DNA from: UBA995 sp035477115
GTDB lineage: Bacteria > Bacillota > Sulfobacillia > UBA995
Assembly (NCBI GenBank): GCA_035477115.1
Contig: DATIKW010000030.1
Span: forward strand, 1-64,000
Direction: 5' to 3'
DNA length: 64,000 nt
Below are positions 41,054 to 49,432 of the stretch, piece after piece (position 1 is the stretch's first letter; the number at the start of each line of letters is the position of its first letter). The notes beneath the pieces were generated by a model that made no database searches, was not told the origin of the DNA, and saw only the letters and a list, made by a program, of their open reading frames with translations. The translations under genes were made by a program, and so were the position numbers.

Positions 41054-42415
41054 ATGCTCGAGACCCTGCTGGATTTCAACGCTAGGCTGAATTCGCTGGT
41101 GTGGGGTCCGCCGATGTTGGCGCTCATCGTTGGCGCCGGCATCATCTTCACCGTGGTTGCCCGCTTCGTGCAGTTCGCCCGGTTGGGGCAAGCCTTCCGG
41201 GAGGTGGCCGGCTGGCGGCGGGCGGCCGAAGGTCAGGGAGATCTAGCCCCGTTCAAGGCGATGTCGGTGGCGATGGCCGGGACGGTCGGCGTGGGCAACA
41301 TCGCCGGCGTCGCCACGGCGATCGCCCTCGGCGGTCCCGGAGCGCTGTTCTGGATGTGGGTGTCGGGTGTGCTGGGCATGGCCACGAAGATGTTCGAGGT
41401 CATTCTGGGCGTCCACTATCGGGCACGGGACGCCGAGGGACAGATCATCGGCGGCCCCATGCAGTACATCACCCGGGGTCTGGGACCATCCTGGAAGTGG
41501 ATGGCCGCCGTGTTCTGCGTCTTCGGGGCATTCTCCGCTTTCGGCATCGGCAACATGGTCCAGGCGAACTCGGTTGCCGCCGGGCTGGCCAGGTACGGCG
41601 TGCCTCTGTGGGTCACGGGTGTCGCATTGATCGTGCTGGTCGGGCTGGTAACCATCGGCGGCATCCGCCGCATCGCGTTGGTCGCCTCGGTCATCGTGCC
41701 CTTCATGATTGCCCTCTATCTTATAGGTTCCCTCGGCATCCTGGTGACGCGCCTGGGTCAGTTGCCGGAAGCCCTGGCGCTGATCTTCCGCCATGCTTTC
41801 ACTCCCGCCGCCCCTATCGGCGGTTTCGCCGGCGCATCGGTGCTGATGGCGATGCGCTATGGCATCGCCCGCGGCGTATTCTCCAACGAGGCGGGGCTGG
41901 GCAGCGCCCCCATGGCCCACGCCACCGCTCAGACCGACCACCCGGCCCGCCAGGGGCTGTGGGGAGTCTTCGAGGTGTTCGTGGACACCATCGTGATCTG
42001 CAGCGCGACCGGTCTGGCCATCGTGCTGACCGGCGTGTGGACGGGCGGCGCCACGGGTGCGGCGCTGACCATGGAGGCATTCAAGAGCATCTTCGGCGTG
42101 GTGGGAGGCGTCGTGGTCGTCATCGCCATGGCGCTGACGGCGTATGACACGGCGCTCGCCTGGTGCTACTATGGGGAGACCTGCGTATCCTACCTTGGCG
42201 GTCCGCGGTCCCGTATGCCCTATCGGGTGGTATTCCTGCCCTTCCTGCTCGTCGGTGCCATGGGCCGGCTGCCGGCCGTGTGGGACATAGCCGATACCCT
42301 GAACGGGCTGATGGCCATACCCAACCTCATCGCCTTGTTGGCGCTGATGGGCATCGCCGTCAAGCTGCTGCTCGACTTCCAGAAGGGGGCGACCTGGCAA
42401 CCCCCGGCCGACTGA
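41054..42415 (+). CDS. Sodium:alanine/glycine symporter (AGCS family)
   Basis: This is a 453-residue transporter with about ten to eleven helices. AGCS hallmarks are GTVGVGNIAGVATAIALGGPGALFWMWVSG, the ATKMFEVILGVHYR segment, GGPMQYI and GVFSNEAGLGSAPMAHA. It imports alanine or glycine with sodium. Glycine import would fit the riboswitch-controlled glycine cleavage operon 30 kb upstream, but linkage is not shown. ATG 41054 follows GGGGGGAAAGGCGG. A hairpin follows the stop. Confidence 0.92.
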   Translation: MLETLLDFNARLNSLVWGPPMLALIVGAGIIFTVVARFVQFARLGQAFREVAGWRRAAEGQGDLAPFKAMSVAMAGTVGVGNIAGVATAIALGGPGALFWMWVSGVLGMATKMFEVILGVHYRARDAEGQIIGGPMQYITRGLGPSWKWMAAVFCVFGAFSAFGIGNMVQANSVAAGLARYGVPLWVTGVALIVLVGLVTIGGIRRIALVASVIVPFMIALYLIGSLGILVTRLGQLPEALALIFRHAFTPAAPIGGFAGASVLMAMRYGIARGVFSNEAGLGSAPMAHATAQTDHPARQGLWGVFEVFVDTIVICSATGLAIVLTGVWTGGATGAALTMEAFKSIFGVVGGVVVVIAMALTAYDTALAWCYYGETCVSYLGGPRSRMPYRVVFLPFLLVGAMGRLPAVWDIADTLNGLMAIPNLIALLALMGIAVKLLLDFQKGATWQPPAD

Positions 42416-42443
42416 GGTCGCGGCAAATCGCGCAGTCCCTGCA

Positions 42444-42467
42444 GGGACCCGGTGGGAGCCGGGTCCC
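42444..42467 (+). terminator. Terminator-like hairpin after the symporter
   Basis: GGGACCCGG (42444-42452) pairs with CCGGGTCCC (42459-42467) across a 6-base loop. The stem is strong, but only a short pyrimidine stretch follows (TCGCCATTCCC). It separates the symporter from the spoIIIA operon. Confidence 0.6.
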
Positions 42468-42513
42468 TCGCCATTCCCTGCCCCGGCGTCCACTGGCAAA
42501 GTGTTCCTGTTCC

Positions 42514-42543
42514 GGCATAGGCGACCGTGGCTTCCCATATATC
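42514..42543 (+). promoter_or_regulatory. Candidate sigma-E promoter of the spoIIIA operon
   Basis: GGCATAGG (42514-42521) and CATATATC (42536-42543) are spaced by 14 bases, matching the mother-cell sigma-E pattern GTCATATT-N14-CATACAMT at 5 of 8 positions in each element. It lies about 20 bases ahead of spoIIIAA, an operon transcribed by sigma-E in B. subtilis. Confidence 0.5.
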
Positions 42544-42564
42544 TGGTGAGCGGGGTGATGTCCG

Positions 42565-43521
42565 GTGAGCCCGGCCTGGGTTCCTCCCGTGGTCTTGGAA
42601 CGCTTGCCCGCCCAGCTGCGGCGCTGTCTTGTACGTATGCGGCTGGAAGACGTGGAGGAGATCCGGCTGAGCGCCGGGCGTCCCCTCATCGTGGTGGGCC
42701 GCGGCGGCGATATCTTCGTCACCGCCGAGGGGGAACCGACCTGCCGCCAGGACGGAGCCTTGGCGGTGACCTGGGAACTCGTTCAGGACGCTCTGCAGCT
42801 CATGACCCGCAGCTCCGCATATGCCCTGGAAGAGGAGTTCCGCCGCGGGTACTTGAGTCTGCCCGGGGGGCACCGGGTGGGCATGGTAGGTCGAGCCGTC
42901 CTCGAAGGCGGCCGCGTGCGAACGCTGCGGGACGTAGCAGGCCTGAACATCCGACTGGCCCGCGAAGTCCGCGGTGCCGCCGATGCGCTGGTGGCAGTCG
43001 TGCTGGAAGATCGCGTGCCCAGGAGCCTGCTCCTCCTGTCGCCGCCGCGGGGCGGCAAGACTACCGTCCTGCGCGACCTCGTGCGCCAGGTCAGCGATCG
43101 CGGTTATCGCGTGGGCCTGGTGGACGAACGCTCGGAACTTGCCGGCTCAGTGAACGGGCTGCCTCAACTGGAGGTGGGCATTCGTACTGATGTCCTCGAC
43201 GCGTGTCCCAAGGCGGAAGGCATCTACATCTTGCTCCGGGCTATGGGGTCCCAGGTCATCGCCTGCGATGAGATCGGGGACGAGGATGAGGCGGCGGCGC
43301 TCGCCGACGCCGCGCGGGCAGGGGTTCGGGTCATGGCTACCGCTCACGCGTCTGGTCTGGACGATGCGATGGCCCGTCCCGCCCTCGGCATTACCCTGCG
43401 CCAAGGGGTGTTCGAGCGGGTCGGGGTATTGAGCCGGCGTTTGGGTCCGGCGACGCTGGAGGAGGTCCTCTCCATCGGCCCCCATCCCGGCCTGAGGGTC
43501 CGTCGGGGGGGGAAGGGGTGA
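42565..43521 (+). CDS. spoIIIAA: Stage III sporulation protein AA (ATPase)
   Basis: SpoIIIAA is the cytoplasmic ATPase of the SpoIIIA-SpoIIQ feeding-tube complex that links mother cell and forespore. It has 318 residues. The P-loop SPPRGGKTTVLRDL is at 159-171 (Ser replaces the usual first Gly), Walker B-like VIACDEIGDEDEAAAL follows, and YALEEEFRRGYLSLPGGHRVGM is a family segment. The start is GTG 42565. It opens the eight-gene spoIIIA operon. Confidence 0.95.
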   Translation: MSPAWVPPVVLERLPAQLRRCLVRMRLEDVEEIRLSAGRPLIVVGRGGDIFVTAEGEPTCRQDGALAVTWELVQDALQLMTRSSAYALEEEFRRGYLSLPGGHRVGMVGRAVLEGGRVRTLRDVAGLNIRLAREVRGAADALVAVVLEDRVPRSLLLLSPPRGGKTTVLRDLVRQVSDRGYRVGLVDERSELAGSVNGLPQLEVGIRTDVLDACPKAEGIYILLRAMGSQVIACDEIGDEDEAAALADAARAGVRVMATAHASGLDDAMARPALGITLRQGVFERVGVLSRRLGPATLEEVLSIGPHPGLRVRRGGKG

Positions 43522-44033
43522 TGCGGGAGATGGCCGGCGCCGCGCTGGTGCTGGCGACCGGGTATGGGATAGGGAAGGTGCTGGCCGGGCCGTTCGCGCG
43601 GCGCCCCGGGCAACTGCGCGATCTGCAGATGGCCATCGCCGTGCTGGATACGGAGATATGGCACGGATGCAGCATGCTTCCCGACGCCATGAGTCGTGCT
43701 GCCCGTGCTGTGGCCGACCCGGCCGCGGTGCTCTTCGCGGAAACGGCCCGCCTGCTCGCTCCGGGCCTGGGTGCCGCCGAGGCCTGGAGTCGCGCGGTGG
43801 ACAGGTTCTATCCGGACAGCGCCTGCGACGAGGATGACCGGGCGATCCTGCTGTCCCTGGGACCGCTACTGGGCCGGTCGGACCGGGAGGACCAGCGCCG
43901 GCACCTCCAGCTCCTCCGCGAACGGCTGGCAGGCCAAGAAGCCCGGGCCATGGTGGCACGACAGAGGTACGAACGCCTGTGGTCCTACGTAGGGGTCCTG
44001 TCGGCGGCCGCCGTGATACTGGTCTTCGCTTGA
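43521..44033 (+). CDS. spoIIIAB: Stage III sporulation protein AB
   Basis: This protein of about 170 residues has an N-terminal hydrophobic segment, a central helical bundle (LRDLQMAIAVLDTEIWHGCSMLPDAM) and a C-terminal membrane helix (YVGVLSAAAVILVFA). It resembles type II secretion GspF-like components and belongs to the SpoIIIA channel complex. ATG 43521 overlaps the spoIIIAA stop; GTG 43518 would add one residue. The position between spoIIIAA and spoIIIAC supports the call. Confidence 0.92.
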   Translation: MREMAGAALVLATGYGIGKVLAGPFARRPGQLRDLQMAIAVLDTEIWHGCSMLPDAMSRAARAVADPAAVLFAETARLLAPGLGAAEAWSRAVDRFYPDSACDEDDRAILLSLGPLLGRSDREDQRRHLQLLRERLAGQEARAMVARQRYERLWSYVGVLSAAAVILVFA

Positions 44034-44048
44034 CGGGAGGTGGAGCAC

Positions 44049-44246
44049 TTGGACGTGGGGTTGATATTCAAGATCGCGGGGATCGGCATCCTCATCTCCG
44101 TCCTGAACATGGTCCTCAAGCAGGCCCAAAAGGACGAGCAAGCCCAGATGCTGACGCTGGCCGGCGTGGTGATCGTGCTGATGATGGTGATTCAGCTGAT
44201 CAATGACCTGTTCCAGACAGTGAGGACCATGTTCAGGCTGTACTAG
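44049..44246 (+). CDS. spoIIIAC: Stage III sporulation protein AC
   Basis: A 65-residue membrane protein with two helices (IFKIAGIGILISVLNMVL and LAGVVIVLMMVIQLI) separated by a KQAQKDEQAQ loop, the standard SpoIIIAC layout. TTG 44049 lies eight bases after GGGAGG; GTG 44040 overlaps that site. The length with this start equals the usual family length. Confidence 0.93.
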   Translation: MDVGLIFKIAGIGILISVLNMVLKQAQKDEQAQMLTLAGVVIVLMMVIQLINDLFQTVRTMFRLY

Positions 44247-44258
44247 GGGCGTTGGACG

Positions 44259-44645
44259 GTGCAAATCCTGCAGGTAGCCGGATTGGCTCTAGTTACCGTC
44301 GCCATGTTGTTGATCATCAGGCAGGATCGGCCGGAGTTGGCGGTGCAACTGGGGCTGGCCCTGGGAGCGCTGGTGTTCGGCCTGGTCATCGGCGAACTTT
44401 CCGGCATCGTTGACGGCATCCAGGCCCTTGCTGGGAAGGCCGGCGTGGATCGGCATCACCTGGCCACCGTATTCCGGATCATCGGCGTGGCCTACGTGGC
44501 GGAGTTCGCCGGCCAGGTGTGCCGCGATGCCGGTGAGGGCGCGGTGGCGGGGAAAGTGGAGATGGCGGGCAAGGTGTTGATCCTCGCCCTGGCCTTTCCC
44601 ATCATCCTGGCGGTCTTGGACGCGGTATTGCGGCTCCTGCCTTGA
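44259..44645 (+). CDS. spoIIIAD: Stage III sporulation protein AD
   Basis: The membrane protein has 128 residues with several helices. The central segment HLATVFRIIGVAYVAEFAGQVCRDAGEGAVAGKVEMAGKVLILALAFPII is strongly conserved in SpoIIIAD, which is a two-unit relative of SpoIIIAC. GTG 44259 lies 12 bases after spoIIIAC. It is part of the SpoIIIA export platform. Confidence 0.93.
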   Translation: MQILQVAGLALVTVAMLLIIRQDRPELAVQLGLALGALVFGLVIGELSGIVDGIQALAGKAGVDRHHLATVFRIIGVAYVAEFAGQVCRDAGEGAVAGKVEMAGKVLILALAFPIILAVLDAVLRLLP

Positions 44646-44661
44646 TCGAGGAGGTCGGCTG

Positions 44662-45840
44662 ATGCGAGGGGCGGCCTGGGCCGTGCTGGTGCTGGGCATC
44701 GTGGGGATGGTATCGTCACCGGTGCGGGCGTCCTCGGCGGCCCCGGTCCAGCCGGTCGGCGAGGCCGGCTATCTGGCGGAAGCGCTCGATCTCGGGGGGA
44801 TTGACGAATTCCTCAAGCGCCTGGAACGTGACCTGGACCAGCATGCCGCCCCCATCACCTTGCGCGAAGTGCTGGGCCTGTTCGAGAGCGGGCGCGGCTA
44901 TGACTTCGGGGCGCTGGCCTGGGGCGTCGCCCGGAGACTGGCGGATGAGTTTCTGGGGAGCTTGACCGTCCTGGGCAGCCTCCTGGTGTTGATCGTCTTG
45001 TGTGGGGTGTTGCGGAACTTGCAGTCGGCCTTCGCCGGCGACGAAGTCACCCGCATCGCCTATTTCGCATGTTACCTGGTCCTGGTTCACATGGCCGCCG
45101 CCGGCTTCCTGATGGCCGTGGACCTCGCCCAGGGGGTCGTGCGCGATCTCGTCGGCTTCATGCAGGCCGTGCTGCCGGTCATGATTACCCTGCTGTTGGG
45201 CATGGGCGCCTTGACGACCGCCGGCCTGCTTCACCCCCTCTTGCTTGCCGGGACCCAGATCGTGGCAGTGGTGGTTGCCGACGTGGTATTGCCGATGATC
45301 CTGTTCTCCGCGGCTTGCGATCTCGCGTCATCGGCGCTCCCCGAGCAGCGGCTGCGGGGGCTCGCGATCCTGTTACGGCAAGCGGCCATCGTAATGCTGG
45401 GAATCCTGTTTACCGGGTTTCTGGGGATAGTGGCCGTTCAGGGAGCCGCAGGGGCCGTGGCGGACGGGGTCGCCTTACGTACGACGAAGTTCTTGGCCGG
45501 CGCTTTCATCCCCGTGGTCGGGGGGTTATTCGCCGATGCGGTGGAACTGGTATTCGGCTCGACCCAGATACTGAAGATGGCGGTGGGCGTGCTGGGCATG
45601 ATGGCGCTCGTCGCCTTCACCGTCTTTCCGCTGGCCAAGTTGGCCGCGTTGGCCGTCAGCTATCGCCTGGCATCAGTCCTGGCGGGACCCTTTGATGTCC
45701 AGGTCATCGCAGACACGCTCGCCGGGGTGGCGAACGGACTGACCCTGATCGGCGTGGCCGCCGCCGTCGTGTGCCTGGTGTTTCTGGTGTCGCTCGCCGC
45801 GCTCCTGGGAGCCGGCAACGCCGTGGTGATGCTACGGTGA
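44662..45840 (+). CDS. spoIIIAE: Stage III sporulation protein AE
   Basis: SpoIIIAE, the largest membrane component of the complex, has 392 residues. A cleavable-looking signal (MRGAAWAVLVLGIVGMVSSPVRAS) precedes a soluble stretch to about residue 90 and then seven or more helices. FMQAVLPVMITLLLGMGALTTAGLLHPLLL and GAFIPVVGGLFADAVELVFGSTQILK are conserved segments. ATG 44662 follows GAGGAGGTCGGC. It ends just before the ribosome binding site of spoIIIAF. Confidence 0.94.
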   Translation: MRGAAWAVLVLGIVGMVSSPVRASSAAPVQPVGEAGYLAEALDLGGIDEFLKRLERDLDQHAAPITLREVLGLFESGRGYDFGALAWGVARRLADEFLGSLTVLGSLLVLIVLCGVLRNLQSAFAGDEVTRIAYFACYLVLVHMAAAGFLMAVDLAQGVVRDLVGFMQAVLPVMITLLLGMGALTTAGLLHPLLLAGTQIVAVVVADVVLPMILFSAACDLASSALPEQRLRGLAILLRQAAIVMLGILFTGFLGIVAVQGAAGAVADGVALRTTKFLAGAFIPVVGGLFADAVELVFGSTQILKMAVGVLGMMALVAFTVFPLAKLAALAVSYRLASVLAGPFDVQVIADTLAGVANGLTLIGVAAAVVCLVFLVSLAALLGAGNAVVMLR

Positions 45841-45850
45841 GGTGATCGAT

Positions 45851-46363
45851 ATGGAGGCGCTTGCCGCCTGGCTTCGAGAGATCATCGTCCTGCTGTTCCT
45901 GGTGACGGTGATCGAGAACCTGGTGCCGCTGCGGGTCACCCGGGGCTACGTGCGGTTGGCCACAGGATTGTTGCTGGTGGTCGCCGTCGCCCGTCCCTTG
46001 CTGCCCCTTGCCGCCGGCCCAGGCTGGGAAGACGGTTGGTGGGAAGGATCGCTTCGGGTTCGCGTCCTCCAGCTTCCCGATGCTGCCGCCCTGGAAGAGG
46101 GGCAGCGCCGCAGGGCCGTCGAGCTATACCGGCAGGCGCTGCAGGCGGAGGCGGATCGGGTCCTCGCCGACGTCCCGGGGAGCGGAGCATCGACGGTGCG
46201 CCTGGTGATTGAGTCGGATCCTCGTGCCGCGGATTTCGGGCAGGTAAGCCGGATCACGGTTCAGATGGAGGGCGGTTCGGAGGCGGCTGAGCACGTTCGA
46301 AGCGCTTTGGCCGCCCACTTCCAGCTGTCCGGGGACGACGTGAAGATCGCAACCCGCCGCTGA
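45851..46363 (+). CDS. spoIIIAF: Stage III sporulation protein AF
   Basis: The protein has 170 residues: two N-terminal helices (LREIIVLLFLVTVIENLVPL and YVRLATGLLLVVAVARPLLPL) and a soluble ring-building-motif-like domain at the C-terminus (VRLVIESDPRAADFGQVSRITVQME). ATG 45851 lies seven bases after GAGGTGA; GTG 45842 is the alternative. The identity is supported by its place between AE and AG. Confidence 0.9.
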   Translation: MEALAAWLREIIVLLFLVTVIENLVPLRVTRGYVRLATGLLLVVAVARPLLPLAAGPGWEDGWWEGSLRVRVLQLPDAAALEEGQRRRAVELYRQALQAEADRVLADVPGSGASTVRLVIESDPRAADFGQVSRITVQMEGGSEAAEHVRSALAAHFQLSGDDVKIATRR

Positions 46364-46382
46364 ACCAGGGGGTTGGGCAATC

Positions 46383-47015
46383 ATGAAGGAGTCGGGCTTC
46401 TGGCTGAGGATTCTGCCCCTACCGGTACGCGAACGCCTGTTACGGATGGGCCTCAAGGAGAATCAGATCGAGGTGCTCGTGCGTCTCACGCTCTTGGGTT
46501 TGCTGGGACTGGCGCTGCTCCGATTCCCGGGTGCGGGGCCGGCGAGGCTCCCGGACGCCGCGGCACCGCCGGCTGCCGGCTCAGATAGGGCCGACCACAC
46601 CGCGGGCGCGGGCTGGCGGGACGAGGAGCGCACCCTGGAAGGTGAACTGGAGTCGGTGCTCAGCATGGTCCGGGGAGCGGGCAGGGTGAGAGTGAGCATC
46701 GTCCTTGAAGCGACGAGCGAGCGACGGTTCGGGAAGAACGTGAGTGAGGATGTCGAACGCACTGAAGAGAGGGATGCCGACGGCGGTACCAGGACGGTTG
46801 AGCTGATCAGCCGGACGGAAGAGATGGTCCTCGCTCGCCAGGGCGGCGAGGATCAGGCGGTCGTGGTCACCCTGCTGCGGCCCCGGGTTACCGGCGCCGT
46901 GGTGGTGGTGGAAGGCGGCGCCGACCCCCGAGTACGAGCGGAGATGAGCAGGGCTTTACAGGCTCTGCTGGGACTGGCCCCGCACAAGATTCAGATCCTG
47001 ACGATGAGGAGGTGA
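46383..47015 (+). CDS. spoIIIAG: Stage III sporulation protein AG
   Basis: SpoIIIAG forms a large multimeric ring in the intermembrane space. This copy has 210 residues: a short cytoplasmic stretch, one membrane helix (about 30-48) and a ring-building domain. Within it, LEGELESVLSMVRGAGRVRVSIVLEATSERRFGKNVSED and the C-terminal VVVEGGADPRVRAEMSRALQALLGLAPHKIQIL are characteristic. The start is ATG 46383 after the spoIIIAF stop. Confidence 0.94.
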   Translation: MKESGFWLRILPLPVRERLLRMGLKENQIEVLVRLTLLGLLGLALLRFPGAGPARLPDAAAPPAAGSDRADHTAGAGWRDEERTLEGELESVLSMVRGAGRVRVSIVLEATSERRFGKNVSEDVERTEERDADGGTRTVELISRTEEMVLARQGGEDQAVVVTLLRPRVTGAVVVVEGGADPRVRAEMSRALQALLGLAPHKIQILTMRR

Positions 47016-47019
47016 GCCT

Positions 47020-47565
47020 GTGGTAATCGGTCGGGACAGCCTCGTGCGACTCACGATTTTCCTGGCCGTCGTGGCGCTCTTGATCTGGTACGTGAGCGGC
47101 CATCATGGACCGTTCCTCCGCCGTTACCTCGGCGGCGAGGGCGACTGGGGAAGGACCGAGCAGGTGGCGGTGCCCGTGGTCCCCGCTCCCGACCCGCCTC
47201 CCGCTCCCGACCCGCCGCCCGACTTCTTCGTGGAGTTCCGCTTCGAGCGGGAACGAGTGCGAAGTCAGCAGGCAGAACATCTCAGGGAACTCATGGAAAA
47301 CGCGAAAATAGACGACACTACCCGTCGCGAGGCGGCGGTCGGATGGCTGACGCTCACCGAGCGCATGGGCCAGGAAGTGGATGCGGAAAACCTCATCCGC
47401 GCCCGAGGGTTCGCCGATGCCCTGGTGGTGTTGAAAGATGACGCTGCCACGGTTATCGTCCGCGCCAACCAACTGACCCCCTTGGAAGTCGCCCGTATTG
47501 CTGACATCGTCATCCGGACCGCCGGCGTGCGGCCCGAGAACATCTCCGTCCAGGCAAGACCTTGA
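47020..47565 (+). CDS. spoIIIAH: Stage III sporulation protein AH
   Basis: SpoIIIAH meets SpoIIQ of the forespore across the intermembrane space. It has 181 residues with one N-terminal helix (LTIFLAVVALLIWYV), a Pro-rich linker (VPAPDPPPAPDPPPD) and a YscJ-like domain (FRFERERVRSQQAEHLRELM ... GFADALVVLKDDAATVIVRA). GTG 47020 follows GAGGAGGTGAG. It is the last gene of the operon; a 116-base gap follows. Confidence 0.94.
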   Translation: MVIGRDSLVRLTIFLAVVALLIWYVSGHHGPFLRRYLGGEGDWGRTEQVAVPVVPAPDPPPAPDPPPDFFVEFRFERERVRSQQAEHLRELMENAKIDDTTRREAAVGWLTLTERMGQEVDAENLIRARGFADALVVLKDDAATVIVRANQLTPLEVARIADIVIRTAGVRPENISVQARP

Positions 47566-47681
47566 GGAGGCAGGAATTGCCCCCCCCTGGACGAATACTG
47601 AACGGCACCTGCCCGGTACCACGGGCGTAATAACCGCCGTGCTGCGGCAAATAACATGGGACAGGGGGTGAATCGCCGCTC

Positions 47682-48089
47682 ATGGCGCCCACGCAATTCG
47701 AGTCCGACGCGAACGTGAACGCGGATGCGGTATCGAGCTTGAGGATCTCCGATGAAGTGGTAGCGACCATCGCCGGCATCGCCGCCACCGAAGTCGACGG
47801 CATCGCCGGTATGAGCGCCGGTCTGGTGAGTGGGATCAGCGAGATGCTCGGCAAGAAGACCTTCGCCCGAGGGGCGCGGGTCGAGGTGGGCGAGAAGGAG
47901 ACGGCGATGGACCTCTACGTCGTCGTCGAGTATGGAGTGCGGATCCCCGAAGTGGCGCAGCGGGTGCAGGAGAATGTCAAACGTGCGGTGGAGAGCATGA
48001 CCGGGCTCGACGTGGTCCAGGTCAATGTTCATGTTCAGGGAGTTGTCTTCCACCGGGAAGGCAAGGAAGAAGAGGTGAGGGTTCGCTGA
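47682..48089 (+). CDS. Asp23/Gls24 family envelope stress protein
   Basis: This 135-residue protein of the Asp23/Gls24 (YqhY) family has LRISDEVVATIAGIAATEVDGIAGMSAG near the N-terminus and ARVEVGEKETAMDLYVVVEYGVRIPEVAQRVQENVKRAVESMTGLDVVQVNVHV as its core. Such proteins are anchored at the membrane by AmaP, encoded next, and are linked to cell-envelope and fatty-acid homeostasis. The start is ATG 47682 behind AGGGGGTGA; its stop overlaps the amaP start. Confidence 0.9.
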   Translation: MAPTQFESDANVNADAVSSLRISDEVVATIAGIAATEVDGIAGMSAGLVSGISEMLGKKTFARGARVEVGEKETAMDLYVVVEYGVRIPEVAQRVQENVKRAVESMTGLDVVQVNVHVQGVVFHREGKEEEVRVR

Positions 48090-48628
48090 TGGGCGTATTC
48101 GACCGCGTGGTGCTGACAATCTTCGCCCTCAGTAATGCCCTGCTATCCGCGCTCCTGTTGGCAGTGCTCCTCGGCTGGACCGCACCGCTCGCGTACGTGC
48201 AGTCCTACCTCCAGGAACCTCGCGGTCAATGGCTTCTCGGCAGCCTGGCTGCCATCATGCTGGCGGTCAGCAGCCGGTTTCTTTACTATGGCATGCGGCG
48301 GCCGGGGCAGCGGCGGTCCCTCGTCCACGAAGGGCCGTTGGGCGAGACGACGATATCGCTTGGAGCAGTGGAGAGCCTGGTCGCGAAGGTGGTCCGGCAG
48401 GTGCGCGGGGTGCGGGAGATCCGACCGCGGGTCAACCTCCTGGACGGCAATGTCCACGTGTTCATTCGAGCTGTGGTCGGCTCGGACGTGTGCGTGCCCG
48501 AGTGGAGTGAAGAGGTGCAGCGGACAGTCCGCAACCAGGTCCGGACCATAGTGGGGGTCGACGTTGCCCAAGTACGCGTCTTCGTGAACAACATCAGCAG
48601 CGAACCGCGACGGGGGCGGCTGGAGTAG
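48089..48628 (+). CDS. amaP: Alkaline shock response membrane anchor protein AmaP
   Basis: The protein has 179 residues with two N-terminal helices (about 8-30 and 50-68) and a cytoplasmic Asp23-like domain (AVESLVAKVVRQVRGVREIRPRV ... VRTIVGVDVAQVRVFVNNI). AmaP anchors Asp23 to the membrane in Staphylococcus. ATG 48089 overlaps the preceding stop (TGATG). The Asp23-AmaP-DUF2273 trio is a conserved unit before nusB in many Firmicutes. Confidence 0.88.
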   Translation: MGVFDRVVLTIFALSNALLSALLLAVLLGWTAPLAYVQSYLQEPRGQWLLGSLAAIMLAVSSRFLYYGMRRPGQRRSLVHEGPLGETTISLGAVESLVAKVVRQVRGVREIRPRVNLLDGNVHVFIRAVVGSDVCVPEWSEEVQRTVRNQVRTIVGVDVAQVRVFVNNISSEPRRGRLE

Positions 48629-48647
48629 TGGGGGGAGCGAAGGCGGA

Positions 48648-48884
48648 GTGAAGAAGCCACCCCTCGATCTTTGGGAGAGGGCGTTCTCGCAGAGCCGAGG
48701 CAGGATCCTGGGTTCGCTGGCCGGACTCGGGTTCGGCATCCTGGTGATGACCGTCGGTCTCCTGTGGACTATCTTCTTGGTGCTGTGCATCGCCGCGGGG
48801 TACTTCGTGGGCCGCCGGCTGGACGAGGGCAAGGAGGACCTCATGGACGTGTTGGACAGACTCTTGCCGCCAGGACACTCCTGA
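48648..48884 (+). CDS. DUF2273 small membrane protein
   Basis: A 78-residue protein with two adjacent hydrophobic helices (ILGSLAGLGFGILVMTVGLLWTIFLVLCIAAGYFVG) and a charged C-terminus (RRLDEGKEDLMDVLDRLLP), which is the DUF2273 pattern. Function is unknown but it accompanies Asp23/AmaP. GTG 48648 lies after GCGAAGGCGGA. Confidence 0.85.
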   Translation: MKKPPLDLWERAFSQSRGRILGSLAGLGFGILVMTVGLLWTIFLVLCIAAGYFVGRRLDEGKEDLMDVLDRLLPPGHS

Positions 48885-48890
48885 AGACGC

Positions 48891-49313
48891 ATGCGACGTA
48901 AGGCGCGGGAAGTCGCATTCAAGGTCCTGTTCCAGGTGGACGTCGGCGGGGCCGACCCCGGCGAAGCATTGGCACGGGAAGGCACTGAGGCCAAGCTGCC
49001 TCCGGCGTCGACCGAGTTTGCAGGTCGCCTGGTAAGAGGCGTCCTGGCGACCGTGGGTGAACTGGACTCGCTCATCGGCCGGCATGCGCGAGAGTGGAGC
49101 ACGGAGCGGATGAGCGCCGTCGACCGTAATCTGCTGCGGTTGTCAACTTTCGAGTTGGCCCATTGCCCGGATGTGCCGGTTGCCGTGGCTATCAATGAGT
49201 CCGTGGAATTAGCCAAAATATTCAGCAGTGAAGAGGCGGCGAGGTTCATCAACGGCATCCTGGGCCAGTTGGCCGAGGCCCTTCGACCCGGCTCGCCTGG
49301 CGAAGATTCGTAA
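48891..49313 (+). CDS. nusB: Transcription antitermination factor NusB
   Basis: NusB (140 residues) binds boxA RNA with NusE to promote ribosomal RNA transcription. The all-helical fold is recognisable from RRKAREVAFKVLFQVDV at the N-terminus, MSAVDRNLLRLSTFELAHCPDVPVAVAINESVELAKIFSSEEAARFINGILGQLA at the C-terminus. ATG 48891 is only six bases after the DUF2273 stop, suggesting co-transcription. Confidence 0.95.
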   Translation: MRRKAREVAFKVLFQVDVGGADPGEALAREGTEAKLPPASTEFAGRLVRGVLATVGELDSLIGRHAREWSTERMSAVDRNLLRLSTFELAHCPDVPVAVAINESVELAKIFSSEEAARFINGILGQLAEALRPGSPGEDS

Positions 49314-49432
49314 TCGCTCGAATCCGACGGTTACGGCTCATTTTTGCGGTATGCTGTGAGCGCAGGGCGCTACTCCGGCGCCCGCCTCGTTCCACGACCG
49401 GGGGAGATCCAATAGCGATGGGAGAGTCGGGC

